From Actinomycetes bacterium (GTDB taxonomy: Bacteria; Actinomycetota; Actinomycetes; Actinomycetales; Cellulomonadaceae), in assembly GCA_021793115.1 (NCBI GenBank), contig JAJYTJ010000013.1:1-39861 (forward strand): a stretch of 39,861 nucleotides of DNA, in the 5' to 3' direction. The notes beneath the pieces were generated by a model. The model saw nothing but the letters and a program-made list of their open reading frames with translations, had not been told where the DNA came from and searched no databases. The translations under genes were made by a program, and so were the position numbers. This document shows, piece after piece, positions 23,323 to 31,359 of the stretch. The stretch's first letter is position 1. Each line of letters starts with the position of its first letter.

Positions 23323-24708
23323 TCATCCGACGATCAGCACGGTCAGCAGCGCCAGGTTGAGCGCGACGATCAGCGCCGCGACGATCCAGAGCACCGCGTG
23401 CTGGACGGGTCCCGTGCGCCGGTCGCCCATGACGGCCTCGTCGTGCGCCAGGCGCACCAGCGGGACGAGCGCGAACGGGATGCCGAAGCTCAGCACCACC
23501 TGGCTGACGACGAGCGTGAGCGTGGGGTCGGCGCCGAGCGCGAGCAGCGCGATCGCGGGTACCAGCGTGATGGCGCGGCGCACCGCCACGGGCACGCGCC
23601 GGTGCAGCAGGTCGCCCATGACGACCGCGCCCGCGTACGCGCCCACCGACGTCGAGGCCAGGCCGGACGCGAGCAGGCCGATCGAGAACGCGATCCCGAC
23701 GCCGGTGCCCAGGACGCTGGCGATGACGCGGTGCGCGCCCTCGATGGAGTCGGTGCCGGGCACGCCGGACAGGCCCGCGGCGGCGAGCAGCAGCAACCCG
23801 ACGTTGACGGCACCCGCCACCGCGAGGGCGGCTCCGACGTCCCATCGGGTCGCCTTGAGCAGCCGGTTGCGCTGCTGCGCCGTCTCGGCGTGGCCGTGCC
23901 GGTCCCGCGCGAGCGCGGAGTGCACGTAGATCGCGTGCGGCATCACCGTCGCCCCGAGCATGCTCGCCGCGAGCAGCACGGAGTCCGAGCCGCGGAAGCG
24001 CGGCAGCAAGCCCGCGAGGACGCCCGCGGCGTTCGGCGGCCGCAGCACGAGCCCCGCGAGGAAGCCGAGCACGATGATCGCGAGCAGCGCCATGACGGCG
24101 AGCTCGAACCGACGCTGGCCGGAGTGGTTCTGCGTCGCCAGGAGCGCCAGGGAGACGACGCCCACGATCAGCCCCCCGAGCACCATGGGCAGGCCGAACA
24201 GCAGGCGCAGCGCGAGCGCGCCGCCGACCACCTCGGCCAGGTCGGTGGCCGCCGCGACGATCTCCGCCTGCACCCAGAAGGCGATCCGCTGACGCGCGCC
24301 GAGGCGCTCGGCGAGGAGCGCCGGGAGGGAACGGCCGGAGACGATGCCGAGCGCCGCGGAGCGGTACTGGATGAGGACGGCCATCGCGCTCGACGCGACG
24401 ACCACCCAGAGCAGCAGGTAGCCGTAGCGCGACCCGGCGGTCATGTTGGCCGCGACGTTGCCCGGGTCGACGTAGGCGATCGAGGCGACGAACGCCGGTC
24501 CGAGCAGCGGCAGGCCGCGACGCAGGCCGGCGATCCGCCGCCCGCGCGTCCCGCCCGGAGCCGAGCCCGTCGCGCCGGGCGTGGGCGCTGCGGCCGCAGC
24601 GCCCGGAGCGGGCGAAGACACGGACGCGGCCCCGGGACGGCGCGGGGGCACCGCGGCGGCACCGGCCACCGCGGGAGCCGGCGTCGCCGGCCCGGCCTGC
24701 CCCGTCAT
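23323..24708 (-). CDS. mntH: Nramp-family Mn2+/Fe2+ transporter
   Basis: MntH imports divalent metal (Mn2+, possibly Fe2+) with protons across the inner membrane. The metal-site motifs are present: AYVDPGNVAANMTAG in the first helix (DPGN at 81-84) and GATVMPHAIYVHS in the sixth (MPH at 256-258). About 11 membrane segments follow a ~60-residue Ala/Pro-rich N-terminal tail that is longer than usual; total length is 461 residues. ATG at 24708 is the first start after the operator; GGGAG lies 12 nt upstream, a rather long spacing. A perfect 20-bp palindrome directly upstream points to repression by a metal sensor. Confidence 0.93.
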   Translation of the reverse strand: MTGQAGPATPAPAVAGAAAVPPRRPGAASVSSPAPGAAAAAPTPGATGSAPGGTRGRRIAGLRRGLPLLGPAFVASIAYVDPGNVAANMTAGSRYGYLLLWVVVASSAMAVLIQYRSAALGIVSGRSLPALLAERLGARQRIAFWVQAEIVAAATDLAEVVGGALALRLLFGLPMVLGGLIVGVVSLALLATQNHSGQRRFELAVMALLAIIVLGFLAGLVLRPPNAAGVLAGLLPRFRGSDSVLLAASMLGATVMPHAIYVHSALARDRHGHAETAQQRNRLLKATRWDVGAALAVAGAVNVGLLLLAAAGLSGVPGTDSIEGAHRVIASVLGTGVGIAFSIGLLASGLASTSVGAYAGAVVMGDLLHRRVPVAVRRAITLVPAIALLALGADPTLTLVVSQVVLSFGIPFALVPLVRLAHDEAVMGDRRTGPVQHAVLWIVAALIVALNLALLTVLIVG

Positions 24709-24724
24709 GGCTATGCCATCTCCC

Positions 24725-24744
24725 AAGTTCGGATATCCGAACTT
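24725..24744 (-). promoter_or_regulatory. Perfect 20-bp palindrome, candidate MntR/DtxR-type operator
   Basis: AAGTTCGGAT-ATCCGAACTT is perfectly palindromic and AT-richer than its surroundings. It starts 16 bp upstream of the mntH ATG, so it would cover the transcription start and leader. DtxR/MntR-family metal repressors bind palindromes of this size at manganese transporter genes. The regulator gene is not in the window. Confidence 0.8.
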
Positions 24745-24818
24745 CAGCGTACCGCGACGCGCGGGCACGTCGCGGAAAAGGCGTGGCGGGGCCGCGGCGC
24801 TGCGCGGATCGTGGAGGC

Positions 24819-25895
24819 ATGGATCACCCCTGGAACATCCTCGAGGTGCCCGCGGACCCGTCGCACGCCGACGACATCGCGGCGCTCGTCGACGTGCGCA
24901 CGGTGACGGTGCGGGACACCTGGGCGACCACCGACCTGGCCGAGCCGGTCGAGGTGGAGCTCGCCGCGCTGCGGGACCAGAGCTACACCCGGCGCGCCTA
25001 CCTCGCCGCCGTCGAGGACGGGCGCGCGATCGGCGCCGTCTTCCTCGAGCTGCCGATGCAGGACAACACGTCCACCGCGTGGGTGAACCTCGTCGTGGCG
25101 CCGGAGGAACGCGGGCGGGGCATCGGGTCTGCGCTGCACGACGAGGCGCTCGCGTGGCTGCGCGCGCGGGGCCGCACGGTGGCGCAAGCCTCGACCGACC
25201 AGCGCGCCGAGCCGCCGGCGGGGCCGCGGACGCTCGCGCCGCCGACGGGCGCCGGCCGGGTGCGCGCCGACACCGAGGACGTCCGCTTCATGACGGCGCG
25301 TGGGTGGGCCCTGGAGCAGGTGTCCCGCCGCTCGGTGCTGCCGCTGCCGCTCGTGGACGGGGTCGTCGACCGGCTCCTCGCCGACGCGCGGGCCGCCGCG
25401 GGCGCGGAGTACCGGCTCGTCGAGTGGGGCACCCACGCACCCGAGGAACGGCTCGAGCAGTACGCGGACCTGCTGGCCCGGATGTCGACCGACGCCCCGG
25501 TGGCGGGGTTGCAGTGGGGCCTGCAGACGTGGCACCCGCAGCGGGTGCGCGCCATGGAGGAGCGCGCCGAGGCGGGCGGCTACCGGCTCCTCGTCCTCGC
25601 CGCCGAGCACGTGCCCGGCCGCACCCTCGCGGCCTTCACCCAGCTCTGGATCCCCTCGCACACGGACCAGGTGGTGCACCAGGGGGACACGCTCGTGGCG
25701 CCCGAGCACCGGGGACGGCGGCTCGGCATGCTCGTCAAGACGGCCAACCTGCGGCGGCTGGTGACGGAGCTGCCGGCCGTGGCCCGCGTCGACACGTGGA
25801 ACGCGGTGGAGAACGGCTGGATGCTCGCCATCAACGTCGCGCTGGGGTTCCGGCCGGCCGGCGGCGCCGGCGAGTGGCAGCTGCGCCTGTCCTGA
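24819..25895 (+). CDS. Tandem GNAT-family N-acetyltransferase
   Basis: The 358-residue protein contains two GNAT domains. The first has the acetyl-CoA motif LVVAPEERGRGIGSALHDEA (about residues 90-109). The second has LVAPEHRGRRLGMLVKTANL (~293-312), followed by the common C-terminal pattern RVDTWNAVENGWMLAINVALGFRP. The two-domain layout is like mycothiol synthase MshD, but the sequence does not look like it. The acceptor substrate is unknown. ATG at 24819 is preceded almost directly by GGAGG, too close for a normal ribosome binding site, so the true start is uncertain. It is divergent from mntH and ends 4 bp before the convergent SRPBCC gene. Confidence 0.85.
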   Translation: MDHPWNILEVPADPSHADDIAALVDVRTVTVRDTWATTDLAEPVEVELAALRDQSYTRRAYLAAVEDGRAIGAVFLELPMQDNTSTAWVNLVVAPEERGRGIGSALHDEALAWLRARGRTVAQASTDQRAEPPAGPRTLAPPTGAGRVRADTEDVRFMTARGWALEQVSRRSVLPLPLVDGVVDRLLADARAAAGAEYRLVEWGTHAPEERLEQYADLLARMSTDAPVAGLQWGLQTWHPQRVRAMEERAEAGGYRLLVLAAEHVPGRTLAAFTQLWIPSHTDQVVHQGDTLVAPEHRGRRLGMLVKTANLRRLVTELPAVARVDTWNAVENGWMLAINVALGFRPAGGAGEWQLRLS

Positions 25896-25899
25896 CCGG

Positions 25900-26637
25900 T
25901 CAGGCGCGCACCGGCGTGCGCCACCACCGGGCCCACCGCTCGCGGGCGAGCTCCAGGGCGTCGTCGTCCAGCCCGTACGTGGACCAGTAGGCGTTCACCG
26001 CACCGTTCGGCCGGTGGCTGGCCGGCGGGATGACCTGCACGACGAGCAGCGACCCGCCTTTCAGCGCGACCCCGAACTGGTGCGGGGTGGAGTACTCGAG
26101 CGTCCCGCCGAGCAGCGTGCCGTCCGGCCGGTGGATCTCCACGGCGCCGCCGACGGGCACGCCGCGCGCACCGTGCAGGCCCGCGCGGTAGAGCAGCCGG
26201 TCGGGCCGGTCGTGGTCGAGGTGGTGCATCGCGAACGCCCGGCGCTCCTCACCCAGGTGGTGGGCCAGCGCGTAGCGGAGCTGGTGGATCCAGGTGATCC
26301 AGCGCTCGTCGGCGTCGTCCCGCACGCCGTCGTAGGAGGCGAGCAGGTCGTAGTTGAGCCGGCGCACGACGAGCGTGGTGCGGGGCTTGGTCGTCCAGGC
26401 CCCGCGCACCTCGATGGTGTCGTGGTTGTGCCACCGGAGCCAGCCCATCGCCATCCCGCTCTCGGGGCGGTGCACCACCGCCTCGTGGAGGAAGACGCGC
26501 TCGATCTCCTCGTCCAGGTGGGGATCGTCCCAGCCGTACCACCGCCGGATCAGCTCCGGACGGCGCAGGTGGACCCACGCCGTGTCGAACGACACCGGCA
26601 GATCGACGCTGATGACGTCGCGAGATGCGAGCACCAT
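25900..26637 (-). CDS. SRPBCC/START-like domain protein
   Basis: The 245-residue protein begins with a strand/helix pattern of the SRPBCC (AHSA1-like) ligand-binding fold: VISVDLPVSFDTAWVHLRRPELIRRWYGWD. A mid-section follows with strands and a long helix (ADERWITWIHQLRYALAHHL) typical of the fold. The C-terminal ~90 residues contain a second beta-rich segment, perhaps a second, degenerate copy. ATG at 26637 has an excellent GGAGGTGAG ribosome binding site. The ligand and role are unknown. It lies 123 bp downstream of thiQ on the same strand, with its own translation signals. Confidence 0.72.
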   Translation of the reverse strand: MVLASRDVISVDLPVSFDTAWVHLRRPELIRRWYGWDDPHLDEEIERVFLHEAVVHRPESGMAMGWLRWHNHDTIEVRGAWTTKPRTTLVVRRLNYDLLASYDGVRDDADERWITWIHQLRYALAHHLGEERRAFAMHHLDHDRPDRLLYRAGLHGARGVPVGGAVEIHRPDGTLLGGTLEYSTPHQFGVALKGGSLLVVQVIPPASHRPNGAVNAYWSTYGLDDDALELARERWARWWRTPVRA

Positions 26638-26760
26638 TGCGCTCACCTCCGATGGCCCCACGGTAGTGAGGCCGCGGGCCGTCTGCATCAGGGCCGGCCG
26701 GAGCGGGACGGCTGGCGCGGCCGATCCGCCGTACGGCGCCGGCCAGGGCGCGCGGCGGCG

Positions 26761-27849
26761 TCAGGGCAGCAGCGCCACGCCGTCCGGGTCGGTCCGCAGC
26801 GCGACCGCGTCACCGACGGCGGCGGACCAGCCGGCCGGCGCGAAAGCCGTGAGCCGCCCGAGCTCGGGCACGTCGACCGTCACCTCGGTCCGGCCGCGGC
26901 GCGCGCCGATCGCGACGACGGTCCCGGCCGGCCCGCCGTCCCTCCCCCGCACGTCGCTCGTCGCCGTCCCGTCGCCCCGCCCGCCGGCACCTGCCCGCAC
27001 CACGAGGGCGCCGGCGGCCAGCGCCACCGTGCGGGAGTCGTCGGCGGCGAGGCCCAGCGCCGAGCGCCACGGCGCACCCGCCGCGCCGGACGCGGCCACG
27101 AACGCCTCGTAGCCGAGGAACGCCGCGACCTCACGCGATCCCGGCGCGCGCCACAGCTCGCCCGGGGTGGCCACCTGCAGCAGGCGGCCCGCGGCCATCA
27201 CGGCGACACGGTCGGCCACCGCGAACGCCTCGTCCTGGTCGTGCGTGACCAGCACCGCCGTGGTGCCGGTGGCGACCAGCGCGGTGCGCAGGTCCTGGGC
27301 GAGGCGCTCGCGCAGCGCCCGGTCCAGCGCGGAGAGCGGCTCGTCGAGCAGCAGCAGCCGGGGCCGCGGCGCGAGCGCCCGCGCCAGCGCCACCCGTTGC
27401 CGCTCGCCCCCGGACAGCGTCGCCGGGTCCCGGCGCTGCTCACCGGGCAGCCCGACGAGCTCGAGCAGCTCGGCGATCCGGCCGGGCGCGTCCGCCCCAC
27501 GCAGGCCGTAGCCCACGTTCCCGGCGACATCCCGGTGTGCGAAGAGCTGCCCGTCCTGGAAGAGCAGCCCGAACCCGCGCCGGTGGACCGGCACCCCGAC
27601 CACGGACCGGCCGTCCCACGTGACGCCCCCGGCCGCCAACGGCTCCAGCCCGGCCACCGCCCGCAGCAGCGACGACTTGCCCGAGCCGGAGGGCCCCAGC
27701 AGCGCGACGACCTCGCCGGGTGCGACGTCGAGCGTGACCTCGTCGACCGCGACGGTGGCCGGCCGCCGCCGCCCGGGGGGCGCGTACCGCACCACCACCC
27801 GGTCGATCCCGAGCCCGGCCGGGCCCTCGTCCTGGCCCGTCGTGCCCAC
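26761..27849 (-). CDS. thiQ: Thiamine ABC transporter ATP-binding protein
   Basis: ThiQ powers uptake of thiamine (or its phosphates). The 362-residue protein has Walker A GPSGSGKS (52-59), the Q-loop LLFQDGQ (~95-101), signature LSGGERQ (145-151), Walker B LLLLDE (165-170) and the switch VLVTHDQDEA. A C-terminal regulatory domain of ~110 residues makes it longer than E. coli ThiQ and more like the iron/spermidine-type subunits. GTG at 27849 follows the permease stop with no gap (TGAGTG), so the two are coupled. The thiamine assignment rests on the TPP riboswitch at the head of the operon. Confidence 0.9.
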   Translation of the reverse strand: MGTTGQDEGPAGLGIDRVVVRYAPPGRRRPATVAVDEVTLDVAPGEVVALLGPSGSGKSSLLRAVAGLEPLAAGGVTWDGRSVVGVPVHRRGFGLLFQDGQLFAHRDVAGNVGYGLRGADAPGRIAELLELVGLPGEQRRDPATLSGGERQRVALARALAPRPRLLLLDEPLSALDRALRERLAQDLRTALVATGTTAVLVTHDQDEAFAVADRVAVMAAGRLLQVATPGELWRAPGSREVAAFLGYEAFVAASGAAGAPWRSALGLAADDSRTVALAAGALVVRAGAGGRGDGTATSDVRGRDGGPAGTVVAIGARRGRTEVTVDVPELGRLTAFAPAGWSAAVGDAVALRTDPDGVALLP

Positions 27850-29628
27850 TCAGACCACCGACCCGGACGGCCGCGGCAGACGCTCGAAGCCGGCCACGAC
27901 GAGCGCGGTCACGAGCGCCAGCACCACCGATGCCGCGAGCGCCATGCCGTAGGTCTGCGCGCCGGGCCGGCCGATGAGCCGGTAGATCAGCACGGGCAGC
28001 GTCGGGCGGTCGGGGCGGGCGAGGAAGCTCGTGGCCCCGAACTCCCCGAGCGACGCGGCGAACGCCAGCCCCGCCGCCAGCCCGACCGCCCGCAGCGCGA
28101 CCGGCCCGTCCACCGTGCGCAGCACCCGAGCCGGGGAGGCGCCGAGCGTCGCGGCGACCTGACGCTGGCGCGGGTCGATGGCACGCAGCACGGGCAGCAC
28201 GGTACGCACCACGAGCGGCACGGCGACCACCGCCTGCGCGACGGGCACCAGCAGCGGACTGGTCCGCAGGTCCACGGGCAGGCCGAACGGCCGGTCCATG
28301 ACGAGCAGGAAGCCGAACCCGACGGTGACCGCCGACACCCCGAGCGGCAGCATGAACGCGGCGTCGAGCCCGGAGACGAGGCGACGGGCGGCCGGTGCGT
28401 GCGGCCGCCGGGACACCACGAACGCGACGAGCCCGCCGACCACCAGCGAGATCGTGGTGGCGTCGAGCGCGACGCGCAGCGAGGTGACGGTCGCGTCCCA
28501 CACCGACACCGGCAGCGCGCCGGCCGGGTGGGACAGCGCGACGTAGTTGGCCAGCCCCCAGCCGGACGGCGTGTGCAGCGAGCGCACGACGAGCCCGACG
28601 AGCGGCAGCGCGAGGAACGCGACGGCCAGGGTGGTGACGGCGGCCGCCGCACGGTCGATCCCGCGCAGGTCGTCGGGCCCCGCGCGCCCCGCCCGCGCAC
28701 CGGCCCGCGAGCTGCTCCGGACCGAGGGGGCGTGCGCCGACGACACCGGCGCGGCGAGCGCCAACGCGCGCTCGTGGCGCGACCGCGCGCGCCCGGCGAC
28801 GACGAGCGCGGCCACCACCACGACGAGCTGCACCACCGACAGCACGGCGGCCGCCCGCAGGTCGAGGAACTGCGTGGTCTGGATCCAGATCTCGGTCTCG
28901 ACGGTGCCGAACTGCAGGCCACCGAGGATGAGCACGGTGCCGAAGGCCGTCGCGCAGAACAGGAAGGTCAAGGACGCGGCGCCGGCGATCGCGGGCGCGA
29001 GCGCGGGCAGCGTCACGGTGACCAGCGCCCGCCAGGGGGAGGCCCCCAACGCGCGGGCCGCCTGCTCGGCGCGCGGGTCCAGCCGCTCCCACAGGCCCCC
29101 CACGGTGCGCACCACGAGCCCGTAGTTGAAGAACACCAGCGCCGCCACGATGGCCGCGAACGTCCCGTCGAGGTGCAGCGGTGCGAGCAGGCCGCCGGGC
29201 GCCAGCAAGGAGCGGAACGCCACCCCGACGACGACCGTCGGCAGCACGAACGGCACCGTCACGAACGCGCGGAGCAGCCCGCGGCCGGCGAACCGGCACC
29301 GGTACAGCAGGTACGCGCCGGGCACCCCGAGCGCGACCGAGATCGCCGTGCCCAGCGAGGCCTGCAGCAGCGTCAGCCAGACGATGCGCCACGTGCGGGG
29401 CCGGGAGAACACCTCGCTGAACGCCGACAGGTCCAGCCGTCCGGACGTGACGAAGCCGCGACCGGCCATCGCCACCACCGGCCACACGAAGAAGACCAGG
29501 AGGAACGCCACCGGCACCGCGGCGGCGGCGAGCGCGGCCAGCAGGGCCCGCGCGGAGCCCGGACGCCGCCGGGCGGGCGCGGTGCGCGAGCCCCGGGGCG
29601 CGCCGTCCGGCACATCCGTCGTCGGCAC
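27850..29628 (-). CDS. thiP: Thiamine ABC transporter permease (two fused halves)
   Basis: The permease has about 12 membrane helices in two homologous halves, as in ThiP and FbpB. Each half carries the EAA-type loop that contacts the ATPase: EQAARALGASPWRALVTVTL in the first and RQVAATLGASPARVLRTV in the second. Between the halves is a charged ~60-residue linker. The start is uncertain: GTG codons at 29718, 29628 and 29613 are in frame. I use 29628 because the one at 29718 lies inside a 16-bp hairpin; none has a strong ribosome binding site. It sits between the binding protein and ATPase genes. Confidence 0.88.
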   Translation of the reverse strand: MPTTDVPDGAPRGSRTAPARRRPGSARALLAALAAAAVPVAFLLVFFVWPVVAMAGRGFVTSGRLDLSAFSEVFSRPRTWRIVWLTLLQASLGTAISVALGVPGAYLLYRCRFAGRGLLRAFVTVPFVLPTVVVGVAFRSLLAPGGLLAPLHLDGTFAAIVAALVFFNYGLVVRTVGGLWERLDPRAEQAARALGASPWRALVTVTLPALAPAIAGAASLTFLFCATAFGTVLILGGLQFGTVETEIWIQTTQFLDLRAAAVLSVVQLVVVVAALVVAGRARSRHERALALAAPVSSAHAPSVRSSSRAGARAGRAGPDDLRGIDRAAAAVTTLAVAFLALPLVGLVVRSLHTPSGWGLANYVALSHPAGALPVSVWDATVTSLRVALDATTISLVVGGLVAFVVSRRPHAPAARRLVSGLDAAFMLPLGVSAVTVGFGFLLVMDRPFGLPVDLRTSPLLVPVAQAVVAVPLVVRTVLPVLRAIDPRQRQVAATLGASPARVLRTVDGPVALRAVGLAAGLAFAASLGEFGATSFLARPDRPTLPVLIYRLIGRPGAQTYGMALAASVVLALVTALVVAGFERLPRPSGSVV

Positions 29629-29676
29629 GCCGGCGGCGCTCGGCGCCCCGGGCAGCTCACCGACGGCGCCGGCGGA

Positions 29677-29721
29677 CCGGTGGCCGCCTCCCGCTGACGG
29701 GCCAAGGGAGGCGGCCACCGG
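29677..29721 (-). terminator. 16-bp perfect hairpin between thiB and thiP
   Basis: CCGGTGGCCGCCTCCC (29677-29692) and GGGAGGCGGCCACCGG (29706-29721) pair perfectly around a 13-nt loop, starting 15 bp after the thiB stop. Such structures commonly follow the binding-protein gene of ABC operons and either terminate part of the transcripts or protect the upstream mRNA, giving more binding protein than permease. Confidence 0.75.
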
Positions 29722-29735
29722 CGTCTGGGGCCCGC

Positions 29736-30830
29736 TCAGCCCAGCACCGCGCCCGACCACTGCTGCAGCCAGTCGGAGCGGTGCGCGGCGATGTCGGCCG
29801 CGGGCACGGAGAGGGGCCGCGTCGCCAGCGGCGCCCACTGCGCCCAGTCGGCGGGGACCGTGACGGTCGAGCTCACGGGGTACATGTACATCGAGCCGGG
29901 GATGTCCGCCTGGACCTCGTCGGACAGCATGAAGTCGACGAACGCCGCGGCGGCGGCCGGGTGCTTCGCGCCGGCGATGACGCCGGCGTACTCGACCTGC
30001 CGGAAGCAGGTGTCGAGCAGCGCGCCCGTGGTCGGCGCGGTGCCGCCCTTCGGGATGGTGTCCACCGGGGACGACGAGTACGACAGCACGACGGGGTACT
30101 GGCCGTTGCCGCCGCCCGCGGTGTAGTCGACGTTCCAGGCGTTCTCCCAGCCGTCGTCGACCTTCACGCCGTTGGCCTTGAGGGCCTTCCAGTACGCCTG
30201 CCAGCCGTCCGTGCCGTACCTGGCGATGGTCGCCAGCAGGAACGCGAAGCCGGGCGAGGACGTCGTCGGGCTCTCGGTGACGAACAGCTTGCGGTAGGCC
30301 GGCTTGGTGAGGTCGTCGAGCGACGTGGGCTCGGGGACCTTGTGCGCCGTGAACCACGCGTGGTCCACGTTGACGCAGACGTCGCCGACGTCGATCGGCG
30401 TCAGGGCGCCGGTGGTGTCGCTCGGCACGCGGTACTGCGCACCGTCCTTCACCGCCGGCGCGGTGAGCGGCGGCGACGGCGGCACGACGACGCCCTCGTC
30501 GAGCGCGCGCGACGCGAACGTGTTGTCGATGCCGAACGTCACGTCGCCCACCGGCGCGTCCTTGGTGAGGACGAGCTCGTTGACGAGCGTCCCGGCGTCG
30601 CCGGGCTGCACCACCTTGACCGTGTAGCCGGTCTTCCTGGTGAAGTCCTCCAGGATGCCCTTGCTCAGCGCGAACGAGTCGTGCGTGACGAGGGTGATCG
30701 AGCCGCCGGCGGGCGCGGCGGTGCCGGTCCCGGTGCCGGCGGCGGTCGGCGTCGGCGGCGTGGCACCCACGGCCGAGCATGCCGCCAGCGCGGGCACGAC
30801 CAGCGCGGCGAGCAGCACCTTCTTCTTCAT
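29736..30830 (-). CDS. thiB: Thiamine ABC transporter substrate-binding lipoprotein
   Basis: The 364-residue lipoprotein captures thiamine outside the membrane. It begins with MKKK, a hydrophobic helix and a lipobox LAAC with Cys18 as the modified residue, then a Thr/Ala/Pro-rich linker (~20-42). The mature part is a type II binding protein of the ThiB/TbpA group: ITLVTHDSFALSKGILEDF at the start, VTFGIDNTFASRALDEGV, and YPVVLSYSSSP in the middle. ATG at 30830 follows AGGAGGA by 7 nt. It is the first gene after the TPP riboswitch, so expression should fall when TPP is plentiful. Confidence 0.95.
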   Translation of the reverse strand: MKKKVLLAALVVPALAACSAVGATPPTPTAAGTGTGTAAPAGGSITLVTHDSFALSKGILEDFTRKTGYTVKVVQPGDAGTLVNELVLTKDAPVGDVTFGIDNTFASRALDEGVVVPPSPPLTAPAVKDGAQYRVPSDTTGALTPIDVGDVCVNVDHAWFTAHKVPEPTSLDDLTKPAYRKLFVTESPTTSSPGFAFLLATIARYGTDGWQAYWKALKANGVKVDDGWENAWNVDYTAGGGNGQYPVVLSYSSSPVDTIPKGGTAPTTGALLDTCFRQVEYAGVIAGAKHPAAAAAFVDFMLSDEVQADIPGSMYMYPVSSTVTVPADWAQWAPLATRPLSVPAADIAAHRSDWLQQWSGAVLG

Positions 30831-30837
30831 GTGACGT

Positions 30838-30856
30838 CCTCCTCTCCCAAGGAGGG
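30838..30856 (-). promoter_or_regulatory. Possible Shine-Dalgarno sequester hairpin of the thiB leader
   Basis: On the transcript CCTCC (complement of 851-855) can pair with GGAGG of the thiB ribosome binding site (complement of 838-842) around an 8-nt loop. This would hide the ribosome binding site. It is a plausible expression platform for translational control by the upstream riboswitch. Confidence 0.5.
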
Positions 30857-30898
30857 CCCGCCGCGGGCAGACGTCTCCCGCGACGGGGAGAGATCTTC

Positions 30899-30984
30899 GA
30901 CTCCCTACGCCGGTTCTGACCGGATCAGGTTCGAGGGTCTGCGGCGGTCCGCACTCTCAGCGCCCGTGGCGGCGCTCCCCTGTC
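30899..30984 (-). ncRNA. TPP riboswitch (thi box)
   Basis: Read on the minus strand the element has the conserved parts in order: GGGGAGCGCC, GGCGCTGAGAG (complement of 30954-30964), then ACCCTCGAACCTGATCCGG (complement of 30918-30936) and, at the 3' end, GCGTAGGGAG. CTGAGAG and CCTGATC are the TPP-binding hallmarks. The aptamer ends about 70 nt upstream of thiB, leaving room for an expression platform. Binding of thiamine pyrophosphate should switch off the thiBPQ operon. Confidence 0.96.
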
Positions 30985-31073
30985 GTTCACCGGCGATCGT
31001 AGCCTGCGGGAAGACCGGCGGCGGGCCGCCCGGCAGGCTAGCGTCGGCGGGTGTCCCACCACCGGAGGTAGCG

Positions 31074-31328
31074 ATGCCCGAGAAGTCCCCGACCGTCCTG
31101 CGCGTCGCCGGCATCGGCGCCGGCCTGCTGGGTGCCTGGCTCGTCCACAAGGTGGTGGACGCGGCATGGCGCGCCGCCGTGGGGCACCCGGCGCCGGGCC
31201 CGGACGACGAGGAGTCGTCGCTGGCCGAGGTCGTCGTCGCGACGGCGCTGACCGGAGCACTCGTCGCCCTCATGCGCCTGCTGGCGCAGCGCGGCGCCCG
31301 GCGGGCGACCGGCTCGCTGCACCACTGA
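31074..31328 (+). CDS. DUF4235-type small membrane protein
   Basis: The 84-residue protein has two hydrophobic segments: residues ~8-24 (LRVAGIGAGLLGAWLVH) and ~50-68 (LAEVVVATALTGALVALMRLL). These are joined by a loop with GHPAPGPDDEESS, and the protein ends in a basic tail. This layout matches actinobacterial DUF4235 proteins, whose function is unknown. ATG at 31074 has a good GGAGGT ribosome binding site 5 nt upstream. The next gene follows after 31 nt on the same strand. Confidence 0.8.
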   Translation: MPEKSPTVLRVAGIGAGLLGAWLVHKVVDAAWRAAVGHPAPGPDDEESSLAEVVVATALTGALVALMRLLAQRGARRATGSLHH

Positions 31329-31359
31329 GCCGGTCGGGGCCTCCCGGTACCGTGGCCCG

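Noticed and set aside
18059..23929. A 1956-codon open frame on the plus strand opposite the oxidoreductase
   Set aside because: It is antisense to a gene with clear motifs. The product is Arg/Val/Asp/Leu-rich without domains, which is what the reverse strand of GC-biased codons gives.
26014..29697. A 1227-codon plus-strand frame opposite the SRPBCC, thiQ and thiP genes
   Set aside because: It is antisense to three well-supported genes and rich in Arg/Gly/His/Pro with no fold signature.
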